Origin: CAZWBR01 sp964632305
GTDB lineage: Bacteria; Bacteroidota; Bacteroidia; Bacteroidales; Prolixibacteraceae
Length of the DNA stretch: 37,383 bases
Reading direction: 5' to 3'
Assembly (NCBI GenBank): GCA_964632305.1
Contig: CAZWBR010000039.1
Coordinates: forward strand, 1 to 37,383
Below are positions 29,936 through 37,383 of the stretch, piece after piece. A program made the position numbers and the translations under genes. A model generated the notes under the pieces. That model did not search any database. It was given only the letters and a program-made list of their open reading frames with translations, and was not told the origin of the DNA. The stretch's first letter is position 1. Each line of letters begins with the position of its first letter.

Positions 29936-31813
29936 ATGAGCGAAATTAACGAAAATCTCGAAATCAACGAGCCCGCAGCAAATGCTGCCGAGGAAACAGC
30001 CGCTCCCGTGGCTAAAAGTCAGAAAGTAACTTCTGCTGCTGCCGAAGAAGATTTTGACTGGGATGCCTTTGAAGGCAAAAAAACAACCGGCGTTTCTGTC
30101 TCCAAAGAAGAAATGACCAACATGTACGACAACACCCTTTCGATCCTTCAGGAAAAAGAATGCGTCGACGGGACTGTTATCTCCATGAACAAACGCGAAG
30201 TAGTCGTTAACATTGGCTACAAATCAGACGGTATTGTATCTGTGAACGAATTCCGTTACAATCCTAACCTGAAAATTGGTGACAAAGTTGAGGTTTATGT
30301 CGAAACCCTCGAAGACAAGAAGGGCCAGTTGACCCTTTCACACAAGAAAGCCCGCGCGATGCGCAGCTGGGACCGTGTGAACGCCGCCCTCGAAAACGAC
30401 GAAATCATTACCGGTTACATCAAGTGCCGCACCAAGGGTGGTATGATTGTCGATGTATTCGGCATCGAAGCCTTCTTGCCCGGTTCACAGATCGATGTTA
30501 AACCGATCCGCGATTACGATATCTATGTTGGCAAAACCATGGAATTCAAAGTGGTCAAGATCAACCACGAATTCCGCAACGTTGTGGTATCGCACAAAGC
30601 TCTTATCGAAGCCGAACTCGAACAGCAGAAGAAAGACATCATTTCGAAGCTGGAAAAAGGTCAGGTTTTGGAAGGAACTGTCAAAAACATCACCTCTTAC
30701 GGGGTATTCATCGACCTTGGCGGCGTAGATGGTTTGATCCATATCACCGACCTCAGCTGGGGCCGTGTTGCTCATCCGAACGAAATCGTGCAGCTTGATC
30801 AGAAGATCAACGTGGTTATCCTTGATTTCGACGATGACAAAAAACGTATCGCTCTTGGTCTGAAACAATTGGCTCCACATCCATGGGATAGCCTTAGCTC
30901 AGAACTGAAAGTTGGCGATGTAGTTAAAGGAAAAGTCGTTGTGATGGCCGACTATGGCGCATTCATCGAAATTGCTCCCGGCGTCGAAGGGTTGATCCAC
31001 GTTTCAGAAATGAGCTGGTCACAACACCTCCGTTCAGCACAGGATTTCCTCAAAGTAGGCGACGAAGTAGAAGCTACTATCCTGACCCTCGACCGCGAAG
31101 AACGCAAAATGTCTCTGGGTATCAAACAAATGAAAAACGACCCATGGGATAAAATTGAAGAAAAATATGCGATCGGTTCCAAACACACTGCCCGCGTACG
31201 CAACTTCACCAACTTCGGGGTATTTGTTGAAATCGAAGAAGGCGTCGATGGTTTGATCCATATCAGCGATCTGAGCTGGACCAAAAAGATCAAACATCCT
31301 TCCGAATTCACCTCCATCGGTTCTGAAATCGAAGTTCAGGTTCTGGACATCGACAAAGAAAACCGTCGTTTGAGCCTTGGCCACAAACAATTGGAAGAGA
31401 ATCCTTGGGATGTATTCGAAACCATCTTTACCGTTGACTCGATCCACGAAGGTACCGTTATCGACCTGTTCGATAAAGGCGCTGTCATCGCGTTGCCTTA
31501 CGGCGTTGAAGGTTTCGCAACCCCACGTCACCTGGTAAAAGAAGACGGCTCACACGTGAAGATGGACGAAAAGCTGGAATTCAAAGTGATCGAATTTTCC
31601 AAGTCTGCTAAACGAATCATCCTTTCTCATTCCCGCGTTTACGAGGATCTGAAGAAAGGTGAAGAAGTAGCCAAGAAAAAAGTGGCTGCCAAACAGACTC
31701 AAAAGGGAATGAAAGCAGTGAAAGATAACATCGAGAAAACAACCCTCGGCGATATCAGTGAATTGGCTGCTTTAAGGACTCAGATGGAAGAAAAAGAAAA
31801 AAAGGACAAATAA
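29936..31813 (+). CDS. rpsA: 30S ribosomal protein S1
   Basis: A 625-residue protein with six S1 (OB-fold RNA-binding) domains, starting near ECVDGTVISMNKREVVVNIG (about 76), EIITGYIKCRTKGG (about 162), QVLEGTVKNITSYGVFIDLG (about 243), DVVKGKVVVMADYGAFIEI (about 328), SKHTARVRNFTNFGVFVEI (about 415) and SIHEGTVIDLFDKGAVIAL (about 502). The first 60 residues are acidic and Ala/Glu-rich, and the last 40 are Lys-rich, both likely disordered. S1 binds mRNA leaders on the 30S subunit. Codon choice is noticeably more uniform than in neighbours, as for a highly expressed gene. The STAS gene follows after 37 bases and both end at the next terminator. Confidence 0.96.
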   Translation: MSEINENLEINEPAANAAEETAAPVAKSQKVTSAAAEEDFDWDAFEGKKTTGVSVSKEEMTNMYDNTLSILQEKECVDGTVISMNKREVVVNIGYKSDGIVSVNEFRYNPNLKIGDKVEVYVETLEDKKGQLTLSHKKARAMRSWDRVNAALENDEIITGYIKCRTKGGMIVDVFGIEAFLPGSQIDVKPIRDYDIYVGKTMEFKVVKINHEFRNVVVSHKALIEAELEQQKKDIISKLEKGQVLEGTVKNITSYGVFIDLGGVDGLIHITDLSWGRVAHPNEIVQLDQKINVVILDFDDDKKRIALGLKQLAPHPWDSLSSELKVGDVVKGKVVVMADYGAFIEIAPGVEGLIHVSEMSWSQHLRSAQDFLKVGDEVEATILTLDREERKMSLGIKQMKNDPWDKIEEKYAIGSKHTARVRNFTNFGVFVEIEEGVDGLIHISDLSWTKKIKHPSEFTSIGSEIEVQVLDIDKENRRLSLGHKQLEENPWDVFETIFTVDSIHEGTVIDLFDKGAVIALPYGVEGFATPRHLVKEDGSHVKMDEKLEFKVIEFSKSAKRIILSHSRVYEDLKKGEEVAKKKVAAKQTQKGMKAVKDNIEKTTLGDISELAALRTQMEEKEKKDK

Positions 31814-31850
31814 GAAAGGATTTTTTAAAATAATTTCTTAATTTGAACCC

Positions 31851-32204
31851 ATGAATTTCAGCATCCAAAAAGAAGAGAATCATACCTATGTTAAGGTGCA
31901 TAGCGAAAGGCTTGATAGCTTTATCGCTCCGGACCTGAAGTCGGGTTTAGTGATGATTGCCGGAGAAGGGCAAAATCAGATCATCCTCGATTTATCAGAA
32001 TGTAGCTATTGTGATTCGTCAGGATTAAGTTCAATCCTTGTCGGGAACAGGGTTTGCGAAGAGGCTGAAGGAACCTTCATCCTTTGCGGGTTGACCCCTC
32101 CGGTCGAGAAGCTGGTTAAGCTGGCCATGCTCGATTCGATCCTGATTATTGCCCCCGGCAAAGAAGAAGCTGAACATTTACTGAAGAAGAAAGCTGAATT
32201 ATAA
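31851..32204 (+). CDS. STAS-domain protein (anti-sigma factor antagonist-like)
   Basis: A 117-residue single STAS domain. The phosphorylation-loop motif is DLSECSYCDSSGLSSIL; Ser56 or Ser57 in DSSG corresponds to the Ser that SpoIIAB/RsbW-type kinases modify in SpoIIAA and RsbV. The TPPVEKLVKLAMLDSIL segment is also typical. It probably binds a partner according to its phosphorylation state, but no kinase or phosphatase gene is nearby, and Bacteroidota use such proteins in ways not well known. It lies 37 bases after rpsA without a promoter of its own, so its level should follow that of S1. Confidence 0.85.
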   Translation: MNFSIQKEENHTYVKVHSERLDSFIAPDLKSGLVMIAGEGQNQIILDLSECSYCDSSGLSSILVGNRVCEEAEGTFILCGLTPPVEKLVKLAMLDSILIIAPGKEEAEHLLKKKAEL

Positions 32205-32210
32205 GAATAG

Positions 32211-32240
32211 AAACCCGGTTAGAAATAACCGGGTTTTTTT
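32211..32240 (+). terminator. Terminator of the rpsA-STAS unit
   Basis: AAACCCGGTT (32211-32220) pairs with AACCGGGTTT (32227-32236), followed by a run of T to 32240. It starts seven bases after the STAS stop. Confidence 0.92.
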
Positions 32241-32253
32241 CTGCCCCGACCGG

Positions 32254-32284
32254 TTGTATTTGATCAACTTTTGCCTTAGGTTTG
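32254..32284 (+). promoter_or_regulatory. Promoter of the RNase Z gene
   Basis: TTG (32254-32256), a 20-base spacer and TAGGTTTG (32277-32284) fit the phylum promoter. The in-frame TTG at 32282 is part of the -7 box, so the start is ATG 32300. Confidence 0.7.
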
Positions 32285-32299
32285 AAAAAAGATTTGATC

Positions 32300-33304
32300 A
32301 TGGTCCCATTTTCAGTTACCATCCTTGGCAGCAGTTCAGCATTACCCACCACGAACAGGTTCCCCACTTCACAGGTGGTCAACCTAAACGAGAAACTGTT
32401 CATGATCGATTGCGGCGAGGGGACCCAGATCCAACTGCGCAGGTTTGGGATCAAGGCAGGTAAGATCAATCATATTTTTATTTCCCATCTGCACGGGGAC
32501 CATATCTTCGGATTGCCGGGCTTTATCTCTTCATTGGTACTGATGGGGCGAAAAGGGGAACTGCATATCCATTCCCATTCCGAGCTGCAACCCATGATGG
32601 AAGGGTTCATGAAATATATGGCCGAGATTGTCGACCTGAAGATTATTTACCATCCGCTTAATTTCCGCCGAAGGGCGATGGTCTACGAAGATCAGAAAAT
32701 AAGCGTTGAATCTTTTCCGGTCAAGCACCGGATTCCCTGTTGCGGTTTTATCTTCCGGGAGAAACCTGCCGAACTGCACCTGAAACCCGAGGCTTTGCGG
32801 CAATACGAGGTTCCTATCGCCCAGCGTGCCGCGATCAAACATGGCGCCGACCTGATCCTGCCCGATCAGACGGTTGTCCCCAATAATGAACTGACTCTCC
32901 CGTCGTACCCTCCCCGCACCTATGCCTTCTGTACCGATACTATTTATAAGAAAGAGATTATTCCCATCGTACAGGATGCCGGTCTGCTCTATCACGAGGC
33001 CACCTTCGCCGATGATTTGAAAGATCTTGCAAAGAAAACCTTTCACACCACGACAAAACAAGCCGCGCAGCTTGCCCTGAAGGCCAACGCGGGCAAACTC
33101 CTGATCGGTCATTTCTCGTCGAGGTACAAAAGCATCGATCACCTGGTAGAGGAAGCCCGCGAGATTTTCCCCGAGACCTACGCGGCCAACGACGGCGACT
33201 GCTTTGATGTTCCGGTCAGGGAGAACAGTCCGGCAACACGTTCCGAACAAATCACGGATCAAACCGACGTGTGTGGACATCTGCCGGAAGGGGAGGCTGA
33301 GTAA
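32300..33304 (+). CDS. rnz: Ribonuclease Z (tRNA 3' endonuclease)
   Basis: A 334-residue metallo-beta-lactamase-fold nuclease that trims the 3' end of tRNA precursors. The metal motif is HLHGDH (His63, His65, Asp67, His68), and SSSALPTTNRFPTSQVV and FMIDCGEGTQIQLRR are typical of the N-terminus. The exosite arm that holds the tRNA is around residues 150-200, and later metal ligands are in FCTDTIY, LLYHEATF and LLIGHFSSRY. About 25 residues after YAANDGDCFDVPV (NSPATRSEQITDQTDVC and on) extend past the usual end and look unstructured. The start follows the promoter. The gene is a single unit, convergent with the helicase gene across repeat element C. Confidence 0.94.
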   Translation: MVPFSVTILGSSSALPTTNRFPTSQVVNLNEKLFMIDCGEGTQIQLRRFGIKAGKINHIFISHLHGDHIFGLPGFISSLVLMGRKGELHIHSHSELQPMMEGFMKYMAEIVDLKIIYHPLNFRRRAMVYEDQKISVESFPVKHRIPCCGFIFREKPAELHLKPEALRQYEVPIAQRAAIKHGADLILPDQTVVPNNELTLPSYPPRTYAFCTDTIYKKEIIPIVQDAGLLYHEATFADDLKDLAKKTFHTTTKQAAQLALKANAGKLLIGHFSSRYKSIDHLVEEAREIFPETYAANDGDCFDVPVRENSPATRSEQITDQTDVCGHLPEGEAE

Positions 33305-33507
33305 AGCACTGGTTTTAGGAATACCCAATTGCAAATCGAAGAACCGTTTTGTCGCGTCATCCCCGATCAGGGGAGATTCGTTGTTTTTCCCGGTTTCTCC
33401 AAAAGAGAGCCGGCTATTCCTGTTTATATATTATATATCGCGGTTTTCTCCTTTAGTCTTTGATGGGTATTGGCGGGTATGCTCCTTGGTTTCCCTATTA
33501 CTTCAAT

Positions 33508-33592
33508 AGATCTTCTATAGATCTTCTGTGCTAAAAATGCACAGAAGATGCACAGAAGATGCACAGAATATGCACAGAAGATCCGGAGATGG
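33508..33592. repeat. Intergenic 11-bp repeat element C
   Basis: Four 11-bp units occupy 33538-33581: TGCACAGAAGA twice, TGCACAGAATA, TGCACAGAAGA. Before them, TAGATCTTC occurs twice 11 bases apart (near 33508 and 33519), and ATCTTCTGTGC (33521-33531) is the exact reverse complement of 33539-33549, giving an 11-bp stem with the loop TAAAAAT. The trailer after unit 4 is TCCGGAGATGG (33582-33592). It fills the end of a 299-base convergent gap (33305-33603) in which I see no gene and no T-tract terminator. Confidence 0.87.
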
Positions 33593-33603
33593 CCGGGGCG
33601 CGA

Positions 33604-35022
33604 CTATTCGAAAAACTCCTTGTTGAAGTTGACCAGGTAAAGCCGTTCGGTGGGGCGGGTGAAAGCGGTATAAAACCAGCGGAGGCATTCGCGGTCGATC
33701 ATCTCTTCGGTGAGGTAACCATGATCGACAAAGACCGCTTTCCATTGTCCGCCCTGGGCCTTATGGCAGGTGATGGCGTAAGCGAATTTTACCTGGAGGG
33801 CATTGAAGAATTCGTTCTCGAGGATTTTTTTCCAGCGGTCGCGTTTGTTGCGGATCTCGGGATAGTCTTCTGAGATGGTCTCGAAGAGGCGGCGGTTATC
33901 GTCGGCGGTGAGGGAGGGCGCTTCGACCGAGAGGGTGTCGAGGAAGATTTTACAGTCGATCTCGATATCTTTATAATCGATAAAACGCAGCGTGACATTG
34001 GCGAAATGGAAGCCGTACCGTTCCTCGTATTTTTTGATCCGCACGATTTCGGCGATGTCGCCGTTGGCGATGAAGTCCATCTCTTCGGTTTGTTTCGACC
34101 AGAAATAGTTGTTTTTGACCACCATCAGCAGGTCGCCATTGGCGATCTGGTCCTCGCGGTAGAGGACGGTTCGCCTGATACCTTCGTTGAAGCGGTTGGC
34201 CCGTTTGTTGGAACGGGTGATAATGATGGTTTCCTCCGTCCCGTATCTGTCGTAACAACCCGATATCTCTTCAATAAGGTCCTCGCCCGAGAGGCGGATC
34301 ACATCGGGACAGTTTTCGGTGTCGATCGGCCAGTAGCCGCCGGATTCTTCCTGCGCGATCAGCTCCCTGAGCTTGGTGGCATTTTGTAGTATTCCCGAGT
34401 TGCCCGACTGGCGGACCACGTTGGTCAGTTCGCAGGCAGTGATGCCCAGATCGAAGAGGTTGAGCTCCTGAGGCTCGAGCGCGGGGCTCAGAGCGATCCC
34501 GACAGGGGGGAGCTGGGCCGTGTCGCCGACAATGATCAGCCGGCAGTTTTCGCAGGAAAAGACATATTCGATCAGATCGGAGAGGAGATATCCCGAGCCG
34601 AAGACGTTTTGATCCTGCGGAAGGTTGGAGATCATCGATGATTCATCGACAATAAAGATGGTGTTACGGCTCATGTTCCGGTCGAGGGAGAAGCGGCTGA
34701 AGCCATCGGTGGTGGCTTGCTGACGGTAGATCCGTTTGTGGATGGTCCCGGCCGTTTGGCCGCTGTAACGGGCCAGTACCTTGGCGGCCCTTCCGGTGGG
34801 GGCAAGCAGTACGGTTCGGATTTTCATCTCCTCCAGGACGTTGACAAGGGCGCTGATGGCCGATGTTTTCCCGGTACCGGCATATCCTTTCAGCAAAAAG
34901 GTGGGGTTGGTGGCTTCACTGGTAATAAAGTCGGCTAGTTTCAGGATCATTTCTTTTTGGCTCTCAGTGGGATCGTATCCTAGCTTCCTGGTGATCAGGT
35001 CGGAAATATGTTTTTTTAACAT
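33604..35022 (-). CDS. RecD-like ATP-dependent DNA helicase
   Basis: A 472-residue superfamily 1B helicase. The Walker A motif is GYAGTGKT (residues 46-53); then LLAPTGRAAKVLARYSGQTAGTIHK (motif Ia region), TIFIVDESSMIS (Walker B, DES), IIVGDTAQLPPVG (motif III), and the C-terminal FAYAITCHKAQGGQWKAVFVDHG and LRWFYTAFTRPTERLYLVN (motifs V and VI). It is much shorter than RecD2 and lacks its long N-terminal part, as is usual for the Bacteroidota proteins annotated as AAA family ATPase. It should unwind DNA 5' to 3', probably in repair; not shown to be part of RecBCD. The start at 35022 (MLKKHISDLI) is chosen since the longer frame would overlap the divergent gene. Confidence 0.88.
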   Translation of the reverse strand: MLKKHISDLITRKLGYDPTESQKEMILKLADFITSEATNPTFLLKGYAGTGKTSAISALVNVLEEMKIRTVLLAPTGRAAKVLARYSGQTAGTIHKRIYRQQATTDGFSRFSLDRNMSRNTIFIVDESSMISNLPQDQNVFGSGYLLSDLIEYVFSCENCRLIIVGDTAQLPPVGIALSPALEPQELNLFDLGITACELTNVVRQSGNSGILQNATKLRELIAQEESGGYWPIDTENCPDVIRLSGEDLIEEISGCYDRYGTEETIIITRSNKRANRFNEGIRRTVLYREDQIANGDLLMVVKNNYFWSKQTEEMDFIANGDIAEIVRIKKYEERYGFHFANVTLRFIDYKDIEIDCKIFLDTLSVEAPSLTADDNRRLFETISEDYPEIRNKRDRWKKILENEFFNALQVKFAYAITCHKAQGGQWKAVFVDHGYLTEEMIDRECLRWFYTAFTRPTERLYLVNFNKEFFE

Positions 35023-35070
35023 GATGGTTTTTTTTACCAGTTTGTGGGGGTGAAGATTTAATTTTTTTTT

Positions 35071-35078
35071 TAAATTTG
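35071..35078 (+). promoter_or_regulatory. -7 element (TAAATTTG) of the 35110 gene
   Basis: TAAATTTG fits TAnnTTTG and ends 31 bases before the ATG at 35110. The nearest TTG upstream (35042) is 26 bases away, beyond the normal spacing, so the -33 is weak. Confidence 0.5.
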
Positions 35079-35109
35079 CCGACACATGAACTAATTCATT
35101 ACGAAGAAA

Positions 35110-35748
35110 ATGAAAAAAGTAATACAAATTTTATTGGTCTTGGTGATTATCTTTTTAGGCTATAAGGTATATACCAGCATTACAACACCTATCGAGTTTG
35201 GAAAGGAACGGGATCTTCGCTACGATGCTACTGTAGAGAGTCTGAAGAATATCCGTAAAGCACAGCTTGCATTCAAAGAAGTAAACGGTAGATTTACCGC
35301 AAGTTGGGATACTCTGGTTCGGTTTACTTCGACAGGTACCCTCCCGATGGTTCGGAAGATCGGTGCATTGACCGATGCTCAGCTTGAAGCTGGTATGACT
35401 GAGGCAGAAGCCCTTAAACAAGGTATTATTATTCGTGATACCATGAAAGTTTCAGTTAAGGATTCGCTTTTTGGTAAAACATTCGCTGTCGATCGTTTGC
35501 CTTATATTCCTTATACCAAGGATGAGAAATTTTTCCTGGGGACCAATGTTATTACTACCGGTTCAGGGGTTAAAGTTCCTGTATTTGAAGTACGTGCCCA
35601 CAATAACCAATTCCTGAGCGAATTGAAGGAGGTTTACGGCCAGGAAATCATTAATCTGAATGAGAAAGCCCGCGTTGACGGGAAATATCCTGGTCTGAAA
35701 GTTGGATCTCTTACCGAGACCAACAATAACTCAGGGAACTGGGAATAA
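35110..35748 (+). CDS. Membrane-anchored hypothetical protein, 212 aa
   Basis: A 212-residue protein with one N-terminal helix (about residues 4-22, VIQILLVLVIIFLGYKVYTSI) and no signal-peptidase site, so it is anchored with the rest outside the cytoplasm. After the anchor comes a long amphipathic helix (RYDATVESLKNIRKAQLAFKEVNGRF) followed by TASWDTLVRF; this order is like the N-terminal helix of type II pseudopilins, but no prepilin cleavage motif is present. I recall similar proteins in other Bacteroidales next to the same DUF3822 and rsmD genes; no function is known to me. It ends 15 bases before the DUF3822 gene, so the three genes are probably one operon. Confidence 0.75.
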   Translation: MKKVIQILLVLVIIFLGYKVYTSITTPIEFGKERDLRYDATVESLKNIRKAQLAFKEVNGRFTASWDTLVRFTSTGTLPMVRKIGALTDAQLEAGMTEAEALKQGIIIRDTMKVSVKDSLFGKTFAVDRLPYIPYTKDEKFFLGTNVITTGSGVKVPVFEVRAHNNQFLSELKEVYGQEIINLNEKARVDGKYPGLKVGSLTETNNNSGNWE

Positions 35749-35763
35749 ACTTGATTTGAACTA

Positions 35764-36615
35764 ATGCGGGAGATCAGTTTTATCGACAAAACGTACGATA
35801 GCACGCTTACGAATTTATATCACTTATCCATCCAGATTAGTCTGGATGGATTTTCTTTTTGCATCCTGGATATCCCCAAAGGGAAATATATCGTATTGAA
35901 AGGGTATAATTTCTTTTTAAAGCGTCCGCGGCTCTTGCTGAAGCATGTCAGGGAGATCATTGAGGGGGAGGAGATGCTTAATTTGAATTATAAGAGTATT
36001 GAGCTGCTTTATTCGACCAATTTGTTCACGTTGATCCCTCAGCCCTTTTATCAGAAAAATGCCGTTGAACGTTTTGTTTCGTTCAACCATGCCATTGAAA
36101 AGGGCTATGTGGTCGATAGGCAGCTTTTTCCGAAGGCAGAGGCCTGGTGCGGCTATATGGTTCCTGAGAACCTGAAGGAATACCTGGGGGCTAAATACCC
36201 GCGTGCCAGTTTCAGGCACAATCTTTACCCATTGGTTGAGGGGGCATTGAAAGCTAACCGGAATTTTCCTGACCGTCAACAGGTCCATCTGAATTTCTTT
36301 CGCAGCTATTTCGAAGTGGCGGTTGTTTCGGGAGGCCGGCTGTTGCTGGTCAATATCTTCAATTATGCCAGCGAGAAGGATGTGTTGTATTATGTCCTTT
36401 ACCTCTTCGATCAGTTGAAATTGCCGGCGGAGACCACCGAACTGGTTGTTCACGGGCAATTGGCGCAGGTCGCCCCGCTCTATCACCTCTTTAAGAAATA
36501 TATCAAGCGCACCTCTTTCGCGAAGCCTAATTCGACCTTTACCTACAGTTATACCTTTAGCCAGGTACCTGAACATTATTATACTTCACTTTTTGATCTT
36601 TACAAATGCGAATAA
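35764..36615 (+). CDS. DUF3822 family protein
   Basis: A 283-residue soluble protein. The pattern of an early strand pair (LYHLSIQISLDGFSFCILD), a RPRLLLKHVREIIEGEEML helix, NLFTLIPQPFYQKN, a middle HNLYPLVEGAL segment, and late FEVAVVSGGRLLLVNIFNYASEKDVLYYVLYLF is that of DUF3822, a Bacteroidota family whose fold is thought to be like the actin/ASKHA ATPases. FEVAVVSGGRLLLVN resembles the second phosphate-loop half of that fold, but no clear ATP motif can be assigned. Its end overlaps rsmD by ten bases, a strong sign of coupled expression. Role unknown; the lasting link to rsmD hints at ribosome or cell-envelope work, without proof. Confidence 0.82.
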   Translation: MREISFIDKTYDSTLTNLYHLSIQISLDGFSFCILDIPKGKYIVLKGYNFFLKRPRLLLKHVREIIEGEEMLNLNYKSIELLYSTNLFTLIPQPFYQKNAVERFVSFNHAIEKGYVVDRQLFPKAEAWCGYMVPENLKEYLGAKYPRASFRHNLYPLVEGALKANRNFPDRQQVHLNFFRSYFEVAVVSGGRLLLVNIFNYASEKDVLYYVLYLFDQLKLPAETTELVVHGQLAQVAPLYHLFKKYIKRTSFAKPNSTFTYSYTFSQVPEHYYTSLFDLYKCE

Positions 36616-37145
36616 TTGGCGGGGAGTTTAAGAGTCGGATGTTCAGTCCGGGGAAGAATTTCAAAGCCCGTCCCACGACGGATTTTGCCCGGGAGAACCT
36701 CTTTAATATCCTGGATAACCGGTATGATTTTCAGGAACTGAAGGTGCTCGACCTTTTCTCGGGGACCGGGAGCATCTCTTTTGAATTTGCCTCGAGGGGC
36801 TGTGGCGAGATTACCTCGGTGGAGCTTGATCATGTTCATTTGTCGTTTATCTATTCGGTTATTAAACAGTTGAACCTGTCGGAGGTGATCCATCTCTTCA
36901 AGGCGGATGTATTCCGGTTTATTGGCCGTTCGGAGGAGTCGTTCGATTTAATCTTCGCCGATCCTCCCTACGAGTTGAAACGGTTGGCCGAGCTGCCCGA
37001 TTTGGTGATGAACAGCTCGCTGTTGAAGGACGATCAGTCGCTGTTTATACTGGAGCACGGGAAGAAAAACGACTTCTCGGGCCATCCGAATTTCAGGGAA
37101 CTGAGGGTTTACGGGAGTGTTCATTTCTCTTTTTTTACCCGGTGA
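36606..37145 (+). CDS. rsmD: 16S rRNA (guanine(966)-N(2))-methyltransferase
   Basis: A 179-residue methyltransferase of normal length. It opens with MRIIGGEFKSR and RPTTDFARENLFNIL, the usual RsmD start. The SAM-binding motif I is DLFSGTGSIS (residues 49-58), the acidic end of the next strand is in SVELD, and the catalytic motif IV is DPPY (119-122), which fits N2-guanine or N6-adenine chemistry. It methylates G966 of 16S rRNA in 30S particles in E. coli; the same site is assumed here. It overlaps the DUF3822 gene by ten bases and is the last gene of the operon. Confidence 0.92.
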   Translation: MRIIGGEFKSRMFSPGKNFKARPTTDFARENLFNILDNRYDFQELKVLDLFSGTGSISFEFASRGCGEITSVELDHVHLSFIYSVIKQLNLSEVIHLFKADVFRFIGRSEESFDLIFADPPYELKRLAELPDLVMNSSLLKDDQSLFILEHGKKNDFSGHPNFRELRVYGSVHFSFFTR

Positions 37146-37232
37146 TCGATCTTTTTAAACCGATATGTGGTTGTTGTGTAGTTAGTTGATGTTTGTTGCC
37201 GATATTTTTTTTGCAATTTATTTTTTGATACA

Positions 37233-37262
37233 TTTGTAGTTAAGAAAACATCTGTATATTTG
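37233..37262 (+). promoter_or_regulatory. Promoter of the tRNA-Asp gene
   Basis: TTTG (37233-37236), an 18-base spacer and TATATTTG (37255-37262) fit the phylum promoter. About 60 bases of leader precede the tRNA. The stretch 37146-37232 holds nothing else that I can support. Confidence 0.7.
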
Positions 37263-37328
37263 CAGCGCCTTAAAAGGAAACGGGCAACGGTAATCGTTCT
37301 TATTTTCGTAGAGGAGAATCAAAATAAT

Positions 37329-37383
37329 GGTGTGGTAGTTCAGCTGGTTAGAATACCTGCCTGTCACGCAGGGGGTCGCGGGT
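37329..37383 (+). tRNA. tRNA-Asp (anticodon GTC), cut by the window edge
   Basis: The first 55 bases of a tRNA are present: acceptor strand GGTGTGG, D-arm GTTCAGCTGGTTAGAAT, anticodon arm CCTGC-CTGTCAC-GCAGG with GTC in the loop, variable GGGTC and the start of the T-arm, GCGGG. The layout follows E. coli tRNA-Asp almost base for base. The 3' end lies beyond the window. Confidence 0.95.

Noticed and set aside
31851..32204. Partner-switching module around the STAS protein
   Set aside because: No anti-sigma kinase, phosphatase or sigma factor gene is near; only the single STAS domain can be supported.
35023..35127. N-terminal extension of the RecD-like helicase
   Set aside because: It would overlap the divergent gene's start and promoter; MLKKHISDLI at 35022 fits the family better.

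Overview
This window reads as chromosomal DNA of a member of the Bacteroidota, probably a Bacteroidales/Marinilabiliales-type anaerobe. Evidence for this: promoters fit the TTTG-N19/20-TAnnTTTG pattern of this phylum instead of -35/-10 boxes; there is a type IX secretion plug-family protein (DUF5103), a SusC-like TonB-dependent receptor, the families DUF3810, DUF3822 and DUF5362, a complete Na+-translocating NADH:quinone reductase operon, and a six-domain ribosomal protein S1. No genus can be named from the sequence alone.

Layout. 1-423 is the AT-rich 3' end of a type I restriction hsdR gene. 572-1969 is an amino-acid permease, convergent with the DUF5103 gene (2114-3415, minus). 3597-9492 is nqrABCDEF, followed by a YwqK/MORN-repeat protein (9571-10368). 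A DUF3810 membrane metalloprotease-like protein (minus) is followed by xseA-xseB and an unknown 173-aa protein. 14365-17132 (minus) is a TonB-dependent receptor with a TPP riboswitch in its leader, so it is probably a thiamin or thiamin-precursor importer. Then come a long-chain acyl-CoA ligase, a 48-aa membrane protein and an aldose 1-epimerase (all minus), a metallophosphoesterase (plus), guaA and a DUF5362 protein (minus). A BlaI/BlaR1-type repressor and membrane protease pair (24705-26944) has three operators laid over its promoter. An rfbD-phosphohexomutase pair (minus), rpsA with a STAS protein, RNase Z, a RecD-like helicase (minus), and a three-gene run (membrane-anchored protein, DUF3822, rsmD) follow. 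The window ends inside a tRNA-Asp gene.

How it fits together. Most of the window is housekeeping: sodium-motive respiration, GMP synthesis, DNA repair, translation, sugar phosphate conversion. The regulated parts are the TPP-controlled receptor and the BlaI-controlled operon.

The least explained signal is a family of three intergenic elements (about 2021-2093, 10465-10596, 33508-33592). Each holds exactly four 11-bp units in the same register (consensus near NRYACAGAARN), is preceded by an inverted copy, and is followed by a related 11-mer YCCGRAnnWGG. All three lie between convergent genes. The other three convergent junctions in the window instead carry ordinary hairpin terminators. The unit sequence differs from locus to locus, but length, copy number, register and trailer are kept.
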